Part shown: positions 45,263 through 57,472 of the stretch, piece by piece
Numbering within the stretch: position 1 is the stretch's first letter
Layout of the letters: every line of letters starts with the position of its first letter
NCBI GenBank assembly: GCA_963855995.1
Contig: OY979718.1
Location: 28,119,282-28,183,281, forward strand
Direction: 5' to 3'
Length of the DNA stretch: 64,000 nucleotides
From: Muricea muricata
Lineage: Eukaryota > Cnidaria > Anthozoa > Malacalcyonacea > Plexauridae
Notes under the pieces: model-generated
Databases searched by the model: none
What the model was told of the DNA's origin: nothing
The model's input: only the letters and a program-made list of their open reading frames with translations
Made by a program: the position numbers and the translations under genes

Positions 45263-45468
45263 CCCATAATGACGTCATTTAGACGACTAAGGCAATATTG
45301 TTCAATGGTAAAAGTAGCAAAATACTTGTGAAAGACTACTTGTGAAATAGATGTTCAATTATATTTGTTTCTCTGGACCGATAAGCAATAATAACCTAAA
45401 AAAACATTTAACAATAGGCCATTTTCAAATAATTTTACTGCTTAACTACTAAATGACGTCATTATGGG
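45263..45468. mobile_element. MITE with 20-bp terminal inverted repeats
   Basis: CCCATAATGACGTCATTTAG at the left end and its exact complement at the right end enclose 206 bases. TA flanks both tips (45261-45262 and 45469-45470). The termini contain a full CRE palindrome, TGACGTCA. No protein is encoded. Probably Tc1/mariner-mobilised, inferred from the TA. Confidence 0.75.
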
Positions 45469-45470
45469 TA

Positions 45471-46316
45471 AGGTCTGTTAAAAGTGTCGTAATTCTAATA
45501 TTGCGGCAGGTGATCCACGGGCTAGCGGCACTTAGCGCCACTCCGCATATAAGTACAAAATCATCTTCCATATGCCGTGGACGTTGGACGGTTTTGTTCA
45601 TTGTAACCATGTAGGAATTTCAAGTGTGGAATCTATATTGACCTTGAAATAAGCTAAAATAATACGACGGAAATTGAATGGTCATTTAGTTTTCAAAACC
45701 GGCAAGAAGAACGAGGAACGCGCTGCATACCAAGTGAACAAAAGCAAAACACCTAGCCTAACCTTAGTAACGTACATGCAAAGTTTGTTGCTTACAGCTG
45801 CCGTTTCTACAAGCATGAAACGTTTTAAAGATAAAATTTAGATTGAAAATAAAAGATTTATTTAACTACTGACATACCTGAGTTATATATTGTAACAAAT
45901 GATTTTTTTTCCAAAAATCGTTCATGCAAATCTTTAATGTTTTTGTCATTTTAGAGAAAAAAAATACAAAATATGATCTTGTTGCCGTGGTGGTTTAACT
46001 ATTTCGAACCACATTCATTAACCTTCAGTTCCTACACCCTTTTCAAAGAATTTATTTTATATAATTAAATGGAATTCCGTATACGGACTTCTGAGAAAAT
46101 AATCAGAAGGGCCACTAGAGTCGAAACCTTTGAAGTTTGTGTCCCTATACGCATGTCGCATTACGCATCTTCATTATGCAGGTTCTGGCCAGTCAATCGC
46201 CTTTTCTGAACTGGTTGCATGTTATAATACCATATTCAAGTATTCGACTCTGCCTCAGGGTTCGCCATCGGCAATTTTTTTCATCGTTATTAATATAAGT
46301 AATGAGACAAATAATT
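45471..46316. other. Intergenic stretch, nothing recognised
   Basis: No exon, RNA gene or terminal repeat is convincing in this AT-rich interval. Confidence 0.4.
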
Positions 46317-47265
46317 TGTGGCATTCCCCATGGAAGTATACTTGGCCCTCTTCTGTTCATCATTTACAGGTATATAAATGATTTGCCAAATTGTCTCAAG
46401 CATATTAGCTACACCTAGAATGTTTGCAGACGACACCAGCCTAACAGCTGTGGGTAAAACATTGGATGAAGATGAGAAGAGGGCTCATGAAGACCTGATG
46501 AATGTCCGAAAGTGGCTCTGTGCACATAAAGTGAGCTTAAATATATAGCCAAAACCGAACATGTCTTAATTGGATCACGGTACATAAATAAAACGGGTAT
46601 ATAGCCAAGAGTTAAATCGCTAATCATTCGATCAAACAAGTAATACACACTAAAGTACTTAGTCTTAGAGTTCAAGTTGACGAGAATTTAAATTGGGAAA
46701 AATAATATTGAGTGCATTGCCAGTAAAATATCGTCCGGTGTTGGAGTGATAAGAAAACTTTAGGATTTTGTTGATCGAAACACCTTGGCATTGGTATATA
46801 ATGCTTTTATTCCACCTCATTTCGATTATTGTTTCGCACACAGTTGGGAAGGCCGGAGTGAACGTCGTCAAAAACTATAAAATAGATCTTCTAGTTCTAG
46901 ACTGATCAAAAGTTTAAAAAATTGACATGGACAGTCTAGTTTGGCTCGTAACTCTCTTGGCTGGATATCGCTTGATGCAAATGAAAGCCAAGTTCATGTA
47001 CAAAGCGGTCAATAATTTGGCTCCTCAAAGACTGTGATATTTTTCAAAATTCAAATACACTCAATGATCATAACTTATGAAGCTCCTCGACTGGGCTCTT
47101 TACTCTCAGGCCTAAACTGAATTCCTAAGAAATAGTTTTAGCTACAGCGGGGCTCGAATATGGAATCAGATACTAGAAAAGCTAACTAGATAAGAAGTTC
47201 GGTATCGTATGATTCGTTTTGTAAAAAGCTTTCTTCCTCGACCATTAATTTTAGAAATTAGTTGC
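46317..47265 (+). pseudogene. CR1/L2-like LINE reverse transcriptase remnant
   Basis: The plus strand reads GIPHGSILGPLLFIIY, YINDLPNCLKH, then MFADDTSLTAVGKTLDEDEK, ...LMNVRKWLCAHKVSLN, a stop, LNWEKYIECIASKISSGVGV, DFVDRNTLALVYNAFIPPHFDY and, near the end, SYSGARIWNQILEKL. These are RT palm motifs (PQGS.LGPLLF..YINDLP and FADDT), the thumb region and the C-terminal signature. The FADD catalytic pair is intact but stops and frame changes kill the ORF; the 5' part is missing. It is the most complete LINE copy in the window. Confidence 0.85.
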
Positions 47266-47734
47266 AACGGCTGCTAATAAAATCATTATTGAATTTATTT
47301 TGTAAATAGTAATATAGTAATAGACTTAATTGACTTAATTAGTAAAAAGATTTATATTGAACTATAGATAAATTAGATTAAAGTCACCATATTTCTAATC
47401 AATATTTCTATGTATATACTATTTTTGTTGTAGCATACACCTCTTTTGGAAACCAGCTGTGAATAGTTGAAAACATTAGTGTGTCTGAATAAAGTTGATC
47501 ATCACATGTGCATACAACGAAATGTTCAACAAAAATAAAATTATAGAATGCTGCAATTGATCAATCAGCTCCAAATGATGCAATTGATGTGTATCGATGA
47601 TTCGATAGCTTCAGAAAAATATTTCAGATTCGGTGTTTGCGTGGTCTATTGAAAGCAAAAGCCAACTTACATCCATTAAACGATTAATGCAAAACTACTG
47701 AGATTTGTCGATCCAATGGCAGTCAATGTTCTGA

Positions 47735-47870
47735 CGGTGATATGAACAATAAGCTAATATGGGATCATCATATAGACGAAGTGGTTAAATCAGCAGGAGG
47801 CTATTTTTTAAAGCGTGCCAACGTTACGTGCATAAACCTGGCAACATTTTCGATATCTGCCACAGATTAG
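47735..47870 (+). pseudogene. Second LINE RT fragment
   Basis: The plus strand reads NNKLIWDHHIDEVVKSAGGY, then FLKRANVTCINLAT. The 'L.W..HI..V..KA....YFL..L.RA.V....L' pattern is the region after the RT palm in several LINE clades. It is short and isolated, and appears to belong to a different LINE lineage from the copy just upstream, which has 'LNWEKYIE..ASKISSGVGVI'. Confidence 0.55.
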
Positions 47871-50154
47871 GTAATAACCAGGCGTCTCACTAAGCAAAAT
47901 TTATGTCGACGATTTGTAAGATGTTTGCGTCAGCCTACGTCAACGCAGTAAGTGCGTTCAGTTTTTGTGTGCGATATATGGCTTTGTGATTTACTATGTT
48001 CTGAACAATAGCTAGCTATATCCTTGAAAGTTTAATTAAAGGAGATGGACAAGACGTACGTTTTAAATATGGCGGCTGTTTTTCAAGGTTCTTAAAACGA
48101 GAACGAATCTACCACCAGGGGCCGGTTTATTTAAGTTGGTTTGTACAAAAGGGCGGACGACTATGCGATGATACACGGTAGTAAACTGTCTGCAATCTGG
48201 CGGTAATGAGTAAACTAGTTCACAGATTAAATTAAGTATTTGAGATTTAGAAAGAATAATGCACATTTTTACGACCTACCATGTTGGGCTCTCTTAAAAC
48301 GGCTTCGCTCATTGCTGCATCGCTCATGAACTATGGCGCATAATAATTCCTTTTTTGTTATGCGCAGAATGGGATGCGCAGACGGTGACAATGTCCCTTA
48401 TCAGTAGCGCTAGTAGTGGCTGTTAAGTAAAATAACTGCAGTTTGATGTCACACGTTGTATTACATGTATATTCAATAAAGTTGAATATCTAGACAAGAG
48501 ATATCTAGACTTAGAGAGGATTTACAATAATTCTACAAAAGAAGTTAATATATTGTAACTCCATATGATCTTTGCAATGCAACCAAGAAATACTTGACAA
48601 ATTTTCGTTTCATAGGCACTTCAAGTTACAACAAATTCCTATCCGAGCAAAGTTAGTAGCAAAGAGTTTATAAATTAGTAAATTTAAAACAGATATTCTA
48701 AAAATAGCATTTTTCCCATGTATGGCTAAATATCAAAAGCAAAAAGCGCCAGCTGTGTTCCTAAGCAGTTTCATTAATAAGCCTTTAGGCTTTACCCTTT
48801 ATCATTAACAGACAATAGACAATATCCTTTAATGAATATTTAATGCGATAATTAAGTTTTAAAATGACAAAATTTCAAGAATGCAGTTTTTCTGGATGCT
48901 GCCTTCACATTAGTTCCTTCTGGTGCGCATACGAAGTTAGTGGACACTACCTAATTCTTAAAATTTAAAATTGTATTAGTCCACATCCGGTAAATATACT
49001 GTATTATTGACTGACCTGCTGAAGAGAGATATTATTAAATCGTAATTACTTAATTAAGTAACGGAAGCTAACCTATGACTACTCCATGTTTACTGCGTGT
49101 GTGTCCTCCACATCCTGTCTGCCCTTCTGTTTGTTGACGAAACTAACATATTTATTGCATGTCTATTTACAGACCCGATGACTCCCAATTTTAATCGAAA
49201 ATTTTAAAGTTTGCTGCTATCTAATCTCGAATGGAAATCATACACACTTAAGAAACTGAAAGTGCATATGAAAGAATTTTTCACTAAAAAATCGACGTAT
49301 TCATTGTTAGGATAAAAACTTCCAGAGATCTTTAGCTTTGAGCACGCCAAAAAGAGAAAAAAAAGCTAGGGTAGAAAAAAGCTGTGTACGAATTAAGGTT
49401 TGTGACGTCAAATCGGGAACGGAAGTAATTTGAGCTCTTGTCTATTCTGTGGTGTTTTGTATAAACCATGCAAAAGTGGAGGCAAAAGGTAGAAAAATTT
49501 GATGAAAATTTGTTTGATTTTACAAGATTTATACTGATATGAATAGTTCAAAGTTATACTACAATGAGACGTTTTCATCTGCTGAACCAGAGCCGGATTA
49601 TGTTGATGACTGCGAAGTTGAAGTGAAGCAGTTTGATGTGGGCGCTATTTCGCCATCGCCGCAAAGCAAGCAAAACAACATCGGCAACACTGTAGTCATA
49701 GCAGTTGCGATTTTTTCGTACAGTGATGAACCCTCTTTTCTTAGGTTTTTGCGGGGAATATCGTACAGAGAGTTTTCTCAACTTTTTTATGAAACTATGG
49801 ATAGGCTTCAATACCATTACTAGCATGCGTATATCAAGCAATACGAACTAAATTGAAAGATAATTCGAATGTATGTTTTGAAGAAGATATTACTATTTGA
49901 ATCTACCTTTAACCGTCTGACCAATCAAAAGCTTTGTTTTACGTTTATTTTCGTTGAAGTTTATTTCCGGCGCGTAAATGTCATGTTTTGTAATAACAAT
50001 TGTTGAAGTTTACTTACCCAAATAGTTGAAGTTTAAACTAGCATATTGCGTATCACAAGAATAATTCTATTTATTACATGAGTAAAGAGATTTATTCATC
50101 GATATGGCTGTGCGTAATAATCGTTCCAAATTAGCAATAGCCAATCGGCATCAA
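47871..50154. other. Intergenic stretch with one unassigned ORF
   Basis: A 94-codon frame at 49539-49823 on the plus strand begins MNSSKLYYNETFSSAEPEPD, is acidic at first and ends FLRGISYREFSQLFYETMDR plus a few residues. It has no domain I know, no adjacent splice site and no partner exon, so it is noted but not called a gene. The rest shows nothing recognisable. Confidence 0.35.
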
Positions 50155-50244
50155 GAACGATAAAATTTCACTCGGTGAAAAATCATCGTTCACGGCCTTT
50201 GACTGGACGAACGATGTTTTTTCACCAGTGAAAATTTATCGTTC
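50155..50244. repeat. Inverted repeat, 90 bp
   Basis: 'gaacgataaaatttcac' and 'ggtgaaaaatcatcgttc' return as 'gaacgatgttttttcacc' and 'gtgaaaatttatcgttc'. The word gaacga / tcgttc caps all four edges, so two hairpin registers are possible. Probably a MITE. Confidence 0.65.
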
Positions 50245-50575
50245 AGTGTTCTGATTGGCTGACCCGAACGTGCAACACCTGCTCGCAGGCTAGTGTAAAC
50301 ATGGAGTCTGATTTTACAAGTATTTTTTTAACTCACCGACCCCGAAAAGAGAGATTTAAGACAATTTCACTGATAAAACAACCACCTAAAATCATAACGA
50401 CGAAATTCGTGGCCTCATTAACTTGAAATAAACCTCATGGTTTCATTTTCAGCAAGAAAACAAAGCAATAAATGGTAAGAAATTCCATTTTAATATTTTG
50501 CTTGAGTATTTGTTTTTGTCAGTAACATATATCCGTATCTTTATACACTCATCTTTATACTCATATAATAAACAA

Positions 50576-50729
50576 ATTACTTCATGGTTGGTTCGTTTGT
50601 ACGATTTTTATTATTCACTCGTTGTGAAGGATCGCTAAACTCACTCGTTCGCTGCGCTCACTCGTTCGTTTAACGATCCTTCACAACTCGTGAATAAAAA
50701 TCGTACGCACTCACCAACCATGAAGTAAT
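50576..50729. repeat. Palindromic MITE, ~154 bp
   Basis: 'attacttcatggttggt' starts the left arm and 'accaaccatgaagtaat' ends the right one. In between, 'gtacgatttttattattcac' pairs with 'gtgaataaaaatcgtac' and 'gtgaaggatcg' with 'cgatccttcac'. The turn contains direct copies of 'cactcgttcg' around 'ctgcgct'. Confidence 0.75.
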
Positions 50730-51955
50730 CTCTATTTAGTAAGACTTTAAGATTTAGTAAGGTGCATGATAAAAACTTATCACAATGATGACGAATTATT
50801 GAAAATGTCGTCCAACTCATTTAAATGACATAAAAAGTTAAAACAAGCAACGTATAATTAAAAACATGACGTTTACGCGGCCAAACGTCATGTAAATAAA
50901 CATAGCTAAAACAAAACATTGATTCGTCACGGTTAGCGATAGATTGCAAATGGCAGTTTTGGCTCTGAATGATAAACTTTTTGAACTATTTTATAAATAC
51001 AAAGTGCTTTTGCACTTTGCCCCAAACCACCTTATTTCTGTTCGACTGTTCTAATAACATAGCCATTGCATGTGAAGGGTTATATACAAAACAAATGCAA
51101 TTATGAAAATTCAGTATCTCAAAATCCTAGTTTGATTACTAAAAACTAATTTAAATAGTTAATTCTTAACCATCTCTCAGCCTGAAATTAAACGAATTTT
51201 ACAACAAATTTAGGCCGCAAGCAAGCTAATTCATCACAGAACAAATTCATGTAAATTGGTAAAATAGATTGAGTCATCTAAATTGTGTTTTTATTGCTAA
51301 ACTAATTACATATCTCTAGCATATTTCGTTCATGAATTTGTTTCGTTATGACTTAGATTCCAATCACAAGCCAGCCTACCTTGATACACCAAGCAATCTT
51401 TTCTAACTCCAGGGAATTTGGGGCAACCAAAAGAGGCAGTGGCGGATCTAGGGGATATATATATACGGTCAGATTTTTCTAAGCATGGGTTTTAAAGAGC
51501 TTTAATTCCGAAATCAAGTCATTAATAGATTTATTTAATTCAATCCGTGTACAAAAAATTATAAAGATCTGAGTTTACGAATTAAAACTCTTTTCAACTC
51601 TCGTATATTTACAGTCTAGCTAAGATTGACCTTTAGGCTTTTAGCTGCGTTTTTAAATGATGATAAGCCGATAGCGTTGCGAAGTAGCAAGACGAAGATT
51701 CTACTACGACCGGAAAAATGTTTTTGGCTGCGCCTTCGGTGTTCAGATACAGCCACGGTCTAAATGTTACTATAAATAGTAACTTAATGAGCTACCTGGA
51801 TACTGTGAATGGTATCCAGCCAATCACAGGGCGCGTGTCTGTGACGTCGAATACACTCTGATACGGTGGCTGTGTTTTGATTGTGCAACAGATAAACTGT
51901 CGAAAACAGGTGCAGATAAAATAGCAACAAAACAGCAAAAGGAAATACGTATTTT
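50730..51955. other. Intergenic stretch with a lone hAT-like end
   Basis: CAGTGGCGGATCTAGGGG at 51437 matches the left end of the hAT MITE at 2952, but I find no matching right end, so it is a truncated copy. An alternating 'atatatatat' follows it. Nothing else is recognised. Confidence 0.45.
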
Positions 51956-52560
51956 ATATACACTCAGTCACGGACCATTTGAAAATTCGACAACGAGGAC
52001 GAATTGTCTATCAGCTGTCTAATTGTTATAGTATATACACTTCTACCAAAAAAATTAACAAATATTCAAAGCTATATAGCACTTCCAATCTCGGAGCTTT
52101 TTGTTTATTTTTCGCAAGTTAATCTCGTGAACATTAGACAACATGACACAGCACAACAGCCGTATTTATCAAGAAAATAACAAGAAAAGTTTTCACAAAC
52201 ACGGAAGCGCGAAATTAAGACATATACGAGACCATGAAATGATTTATTAATTTGTCAACGCGGCTACATGGCTTCTTGAAATGCTACTTCATTTTACGTA
52301 AAAAATGGGTTCAAAATTAACAAAAAAAACCAACAACCATAATTTCCCTCAAATCGATGAAATAATACCTAGCAAGAAAGTTACACTTATCTGGAATGCA
52401 TAAACACAGTTTAACACAAAATTTAAACGATAAACTCAGAAGACAGACAATAACTTATGGCCGAGCACATTAACATAACTTTTTTAGATGACATAAAACA
52501 CCAATACTAGCTCGGCAAACATGGTTATAAATAACTACGAGGAACTGGAATATCAACAGC
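51956..52560. mobile_element. Dispersed repeat family R4, copy b
   Basis: Collinear with 28655-29200 and part of 29560-29720 (for example 'aaaacatggttaaat/caaacatggttataaat'), but lacking the R3 hairpin inserted in copy a. It starts 'tatatacactcagtcacggacc', the inverse of the right end of copy a. Confidence 0.6.
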
Positions 52561-53084
52561 AAATGGATATTTTTCAATCGTTTCGAGGAAATTTCTCAAG
52601 CATACGATCGATATCCGAGAGACTATAAAATAGAAAAGGATCGATCAACATTGAGACGTGGTGGCCGAGGTGAGCCATCTCATAATCTTTTATTTGAATT
52701 GCATTCGACGCGACTGAAATGCGACTCGTGTGAAACAGACCTCAGAGCTAAGAGGTTGCATATATTTCAGAAGTTGTATATATATAATATCTACCCAAAC
52801 GCGGAATGCAAAATTGGAAGTCTAATTTTTGCAATTCAGCCTCATTGTCTGATTTGTTGATTTCATGCACTTTAAATTAAGGGTTGCCGGCTCCTCCGCG
52901 CGCTGCCTAGGTGTTCTGGGAGGGGGGGGGAGGGGGGGGGGAGAAGTGAAATTCCAGTGCAAATATCACTATTCAGTTTACTATTATTAACTTTAATAAT
53001 TTAATTTTCCTAAATATCACAGAAATTGCAATTGTGCAAGACAATGATTTCGATCTTGTTTTCTCCACCGTCTATCGGCTATTG
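52561..53084. other. Intergenic stretch with G-rich tract
   Basis: A nearly pure purine run ('gggagggggggggaggggggggg' type) lies at about 52918-52943. A 69-codon frame near 52651 has no recognisable domain. Confidence 0.45.
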
Positions 53085-53310
53085 CCACCAACAGCCATAT
53101 AGCATTGCGTGACTCTTTATGTGAAAGTAGCGATTACTTTGTTTGCTATTTGCACAATGTCGTGATAAGCATCAGGTGTCAACAGACGGCCCGCATAATT
53201 ATACTCGCGTCGCTTTCACCAGAATTAAAGATGAAAACATCTTTAGGCTAAGTGTTTTTACACATTGAAATATTACTTACTAATTCTAGACGGTGTCAAG
53301 ATTTAATTTA
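53085..53310. repeat. Long-range inverted repeat, left member
   Basis: This segment is the reverse complement of about 59060-59260 with moderate divergence. Best-conserved words are 'ccaccaacag', 'agcattgcgtgac', 'tttgctatttgcacaatg', 'atcaggtgtcaacagacgg', 'tttcaccagaat' and 'taagtgtttttac'. The partner lies about 6 kb away in opposite orientation. Confidence 0.7.
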
Positions 53311-53997
53311 AGTTTAAACAATTAACATGCTTGTGGCTGAAGTTTACATGGATCGAGCAGTCGTGAGATCTGTAAATATATAAGATCGTGAGATCAGTTC
53401 GCTCCCTGACATTTAATGACAACTCGTGGATTTTCTTTACGTGCTCCGCTCAACTTGCTTCTGCATTGCAAAGGAATTTAAAATGGACAGAGTGGGTTAG
53501 AAGCTAGGAATAAACATAATTCAGAAATTTATGATTAATTCATGCTTGCCCCGCTATGTACAAATTTTATAGTCTGCTAACCGAACATGCATACATGCGA
53601 AGTGTTTCAAGAAGCAGTGGTATTGATTTGACAGCTGTCTCGCCGTTTTAAATTAATAATGATCTACAAAAATACGGCCGGTCTTTTTTACTACGGCAAG
53701 ACTTTGTGTTTTTCTAAATCATTAATTCAAAGCAGTCAGAGTTGTTGATTTAATACAACAGCCGATTGCAGCTGATCGGAATTTAAAAGGAGAAAGAATG
53801 TATTTTTCGGATCACCCTGTCCGGAAGTCCCTAAAAAGTGGGTGCTTCCAAATTGCATTCAGACTTGCATTCAGGTCGCAATATATTGTATTAGCATGAT
53901 TGTTCTGGATGCTTTGAGTACTTCGAATTAATTCTGTAAACTAAAAGCTGTAAAATTGATAGGGGGGGGGGGGCTTAATTAGTACACGATACCGGAC
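53311..53997. other. Intergenic stretch, nothing recognised
   Basis: No exon or repeat boundary is convincing. A run of twelve G sits at 53962-53973. Confidence 0.4.
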
Positions 53998-54142
53998 CAG
54001 GGTTGCCAGATCACTGCATTTTTGAGGCCAAATCGTCATTAGTGTAGTCAAGTAAACAAAGAAAACAAAAGGCAAGTACAAAGAAAAACAAAGAGCATTG
54101 TTGAAGATTTGGCCTCAAAAATGCAGTGATCTGGCAACCCTG
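53998..54142. mobile_element. hAT-type MITE, 145 bp, perfect 8-bp duplication
   Basis: Begins CAGGGTTGCCAGATCACTGC and ends in the exact inverted complement. The stem continues over 'atttttgaggccaaatc', about 37 bases per arm without mismatches. Flanked by TACCGGAC at 53990-53997 and 54143-54150. Perfect arms and perfect duplication indicate a young insertion. Confidence 0.9.
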
Positions 54143-54150
54143 TACCGGAC

Positions 54151-55169
54151 CTTGTTGTCCCCGACGGACATCGAGTTCCGTCAGTTTGAGATTGCATTTT
54201 TTTTCACTTTTTTGTACAATATATAAGCTGCCGGAGTTTTTAATTAGATTTGGTATATTATATCACAAATTTAAGTCAAAAAGAGCCACGATAAAACTTA
54301 TTCAATATATCGCGGCATATCGACGATGTCGTGACCATGAGTTACAGATTTAATTATATATGAGAAGTTTTAGAAATATAATTCTCAAACTCATTAATAA
54401 TTCATGATCAAAACACAAAGGAAATCACCACCATATCGTTGTCTTGATACCACGGTAATAAACGTCCATAAATTAACTCAACTTTCGCGTTGAATTTCTC
54501 GCTAAATACAAGTTCGTTTGAGAAGCAATATAATAAACTCGAAATTGTTTGTTACCGGCATCCAAAACACCTCAAAGTGTGTGTAAAAAACTCGACTAGC
54601 GCCTCGTTTTTCAACACACTTTTCGGTGTTTTATACGCCGGTAATAAACGCTCTCTCGTTTATTATATATTACGTAAAGATGTCGGTAATTTTACTGAGC
54701 TTCTGCAGGAATTAAATTGTTTGTTTGAATCAAATACAGGAGTTTGTATGTGTATAGGTGTATGTGTATGTGGGCGCGGGTTCTCGAGTTGAAACAAACA
54801 AACATATTGCCTCGCATAACACGTCTTAACATATGTGAACTAGTACTATTCGTGCTGCGGGACTTCGCCCGCTGCATACAGACACAGTAAATAATTATAT
54901 ATTACTTTTTTTGTTACTATCGTAAAGACGTCAACATCATTCAGTGTTCCATATATTATAATCCTAACATCACTTACACTGGCTTTAACAGTTATAGCAA
55001 ATTGAAAACAATATCAACTTGTCATAGAGGCAAAAAGAATATCGCGCAAAAACGCAATTTGCTTAGTGAATACAAGAAATGCGTCAATCGCATGCATAAT
55101 AAATCAGTATATATTATGTCATGAAGAATCTTGAGGTGAAACAGACTTGTTCTTTTGCCAGTACACTAG
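54151..55169. other. Intergenic stretch, no gene recognised
   Basis: A 100-codon frame near 54490 contains small inverted phrases ('acacctcaaagtgtgtg' / 'cacacttttcggtgt') and a GT-repeat tail, so it looks like repeat DNA rather than a gene. Confidence 0.4.
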
Positions 55170-55215
55170 TATGTATCAATATAACAGAAAACAATCGCTG
55201 CTGTCAGCGTCGGCA
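55170..55215. repeat. Short long-range inverted repeat, left member
   Basis: 'tatcaatata' followed by 'acaatcgctgctgtcagcgtcgg' is the near complement of 58557-58605 ('ccgacgctgacagccgcgattgttt', then 'ttattgata'). The two copies lie 3.4 kb apart in opposite orientation. Confidence 0.55.
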
Positions 55216-56689
55216 AAATACACAGCGTCGGCTATATATTGCATTGGGCTATTTTTGACCTGATATTTTTAATTTAGTTGGTATACAACTTGACAAAAAT
55301 CATATCAAAATTTTGGTCAAAGACCTAATGTATTCTCCAAGTTGCAAATGTGAATGATGTGCGTGTCGTTGTGAATAATATCAATGATATAAGTACAAGA
55401 AGGCCAAGAATTGGAATGCCACTCAACTGGCGGTCTTGCTTGCTTGTCTGCATGCACCTTTTGTTCTTCAAAAGTTAATTAACACACAAGTGGCTCTTAT
55501 CAGCACCTTGGATGCGGATTGCCATACCGTATCTCTGCGAAACTCTTAATTTGCTATGATTTTAACATGTTGACAGGCGATAATTGAGCTGAAAATGCTA
55601 CTGTGGAGTCACGCACGCAAGCATATATGTATCATTTATATTATATATTACATGTATATTATCAATAACTGAGGTGTATAATCATGAAACATCAATCTTT
55701 ACCAACTTTTTAAACTTTAAGGCAGGAATGAAACTTCTTAACGTTCAAGAACTGGTTGACTTTCTCGTCGCGTATTGCTGCCTGTACATTATCTACGGAT
55801 TGCTCATAGTCATACTTATGTTTAGGAGTTTTCATGTTCAAATTTTTTCTGGAATTAAACTAAATCAAACTTCAAAACGCCACAAATTAATTAAAAAAAC
55901 ATCAGAACGTCTTAGTGTTAGATGATGAGAATTATAACACTAAAACTGCCCTCTTATTTGAATTTTATTTATCATTCTTTTTATTATTCTATAATTATAG
56001 ATAATAAACAGTTCAATATTTTTGTCGGACGGTTGAGCTCACCGTCTTAATTGTCAATGTCGATTTTTTTACGTATGTAATCCCCTTACACGAGCACTGG
56101 GGTCTGAGCTCATCGAGAAAATGCGTCTGAGTAAATACGTTAGCGTGTCTTAAGCAAATTTTTAAAATACTTTTGCATGCTATGATCATAGTTGTGATGT
56201 TAAATCAGAGTTTGTTCCTTGGCATTGTAAGTTGTGATGTGAGTTTGATTACTTAAAATGATTTTGATATCACGTTAATATGCAGGGACTCAAGACAGGC
56301 CGTTTCGTGTGTCTTGAATATCCAACATGAAGCTTTATTTATAGTCCTGAGTCAATAATACATGTTAATCTTCAAATATTGGAATGTCGTGTGCGACTTT
56401 GGCCAAGGAGGAAGCTCCTAAAGTCTTGATAATGCGCGAAGCACCAAGTTTCCGTAACCTGTCACCAAGTCACAATAACATAAATATGTTGTGCCAAAAA
56501 AGTCTTTATGATGCATGAGCTAAATCCAGTTAATCTTTTTATCACATTCACAGCTAGTTCAGACTGTTCAGTTCAGGAGTTTGCATTCACAATCTGCACA
56601 CACAAAAATTCTGCGTCTCGTTTCCTGTTAAATCACCAGGAATTTTGTGTCTTGCTATAACTGGTGATATTTGGAGCAGGTTTCGTCTC
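55216..56689. other. Intergenic stretch, no gene recognised
   Basis: A frame starting ATG at about 55728 (MKLLNVQELVDFLVAYCCLY, then a hydrophobic stretch and a basic end) would make a one-helix peptide of about 66 residues. It has no homolog I recognise and no supporting signals. Confidence 0.35.
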
Positions 56690-56962
56690 ATTTTTTATCA
56701 CTGGCGTATTGGTCAGACCACTCGCCTTTCACCTCTAAGGTTCCGAGTTCGATCTCCGTAAGGTGGAATTGAGCCCAGTTCTCATGTGACAAGAGTACAT
56801 TATAGTCAACGCTCTGCCGAAAGTCGTGGGTTTTCTCCGGGTACTCCGGTTTCATCCCACAGGGAACGTTGACAGGGTGGGATGGGTACGGGCCCACAGT
56901 AACTGCCTCACGCTGTTGTGGTGATTCAGCCCCTGTGGCTAAGCTAAATAAAATAAAATAAC
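56690..56962 (+). mobile_element. tRNA-derived SINE
   Basis: The head has a pol III A-box (TGGCGTATTGGT, 56702-56713) and a B-box (AGTTCGATCTC, 56746-56756) at tRNA spacing. A body follows with 'gtcgtgggttttctccggg' and 'tactccggtttcatcccaca', a phrase shared by several animal SINE and LINE tails, and then 'aaataaaataaaataa' at the 3' end. The head has mismatches in the stems and no anticodon arm I trust, so it is not a functional tRNA. Target duplications were not found. Confidence 0.75.
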
Positions 56963-57224
56963 TGCCGAATTTAAATGTAAGATCGGGCGGCCTCAGCAAA
57001 AAAGAGCCTGCGTAGGGGGCTTGCACTGCATTGTCCTGCATTGCGTCTGTACTGTCCAATTGCTTATTATAAATTCAGGCTTCATTTCGGCCTCTCTGCG
57101 GACTGAGTGCGATTGTTTCATGCTGATAAAATGGGTCTAATTTTTCAAGGCCTAGCAAACGGCAATTTCGTTTTTAAAAACTGCTGCTTTACGGCATAAC
57201 GTTTCAAATTTATCACCATTACAG

Positions 57225-57472
57225 ATTATTCCAGAGGACAACAACCTGCATGGTGAACGGTCTTTCATTATTAAAACTCGAGGCCAAGTATGTAAAGCAA
57301 CGTTTTGAATTACATTTACTGATCCGCATCCACGTTGTTATGTTTTTTATAAATCTACTAATGCACATATTTTCTGTTGTTTTTAAGAGGCTTTTGGAGT
57401 TTTAGAACGCAACGTTATTTCGATATGTGTACTCTTCGTGTAATTGTTTAGGAAAATTCCATTGGATTGAAA
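57225..57472 (+). other. Two candidate micro-exons, gene unknown
   Basis: 57225-57287 (63 bases) has 'ccattacag' before it and 'gtatgt' after it. It reads IIPEDNNLHGERSFIIKTRG plus Q in phase 0. 57452-57472 (21 bases, ENSIGLK) has 'gtttag' before and 'gtaagt' after, also phase 0 to phase 0. Good splice sites on both sides of two neighbouring frame-compatible segments are unlikely but possible by chance. The first resembles the edge of a Calx-beta or similar beta-sandwich repeat. I found no partner exons. Confidence 0.25.

Noticed and set aside
56702..56760. Functional tRNA gene
   Set aside because: Pol III boxes are present but the stems do not pair well, no anticodon arm is clear, and the sequence continues into a SINE body with an A-rich tail.
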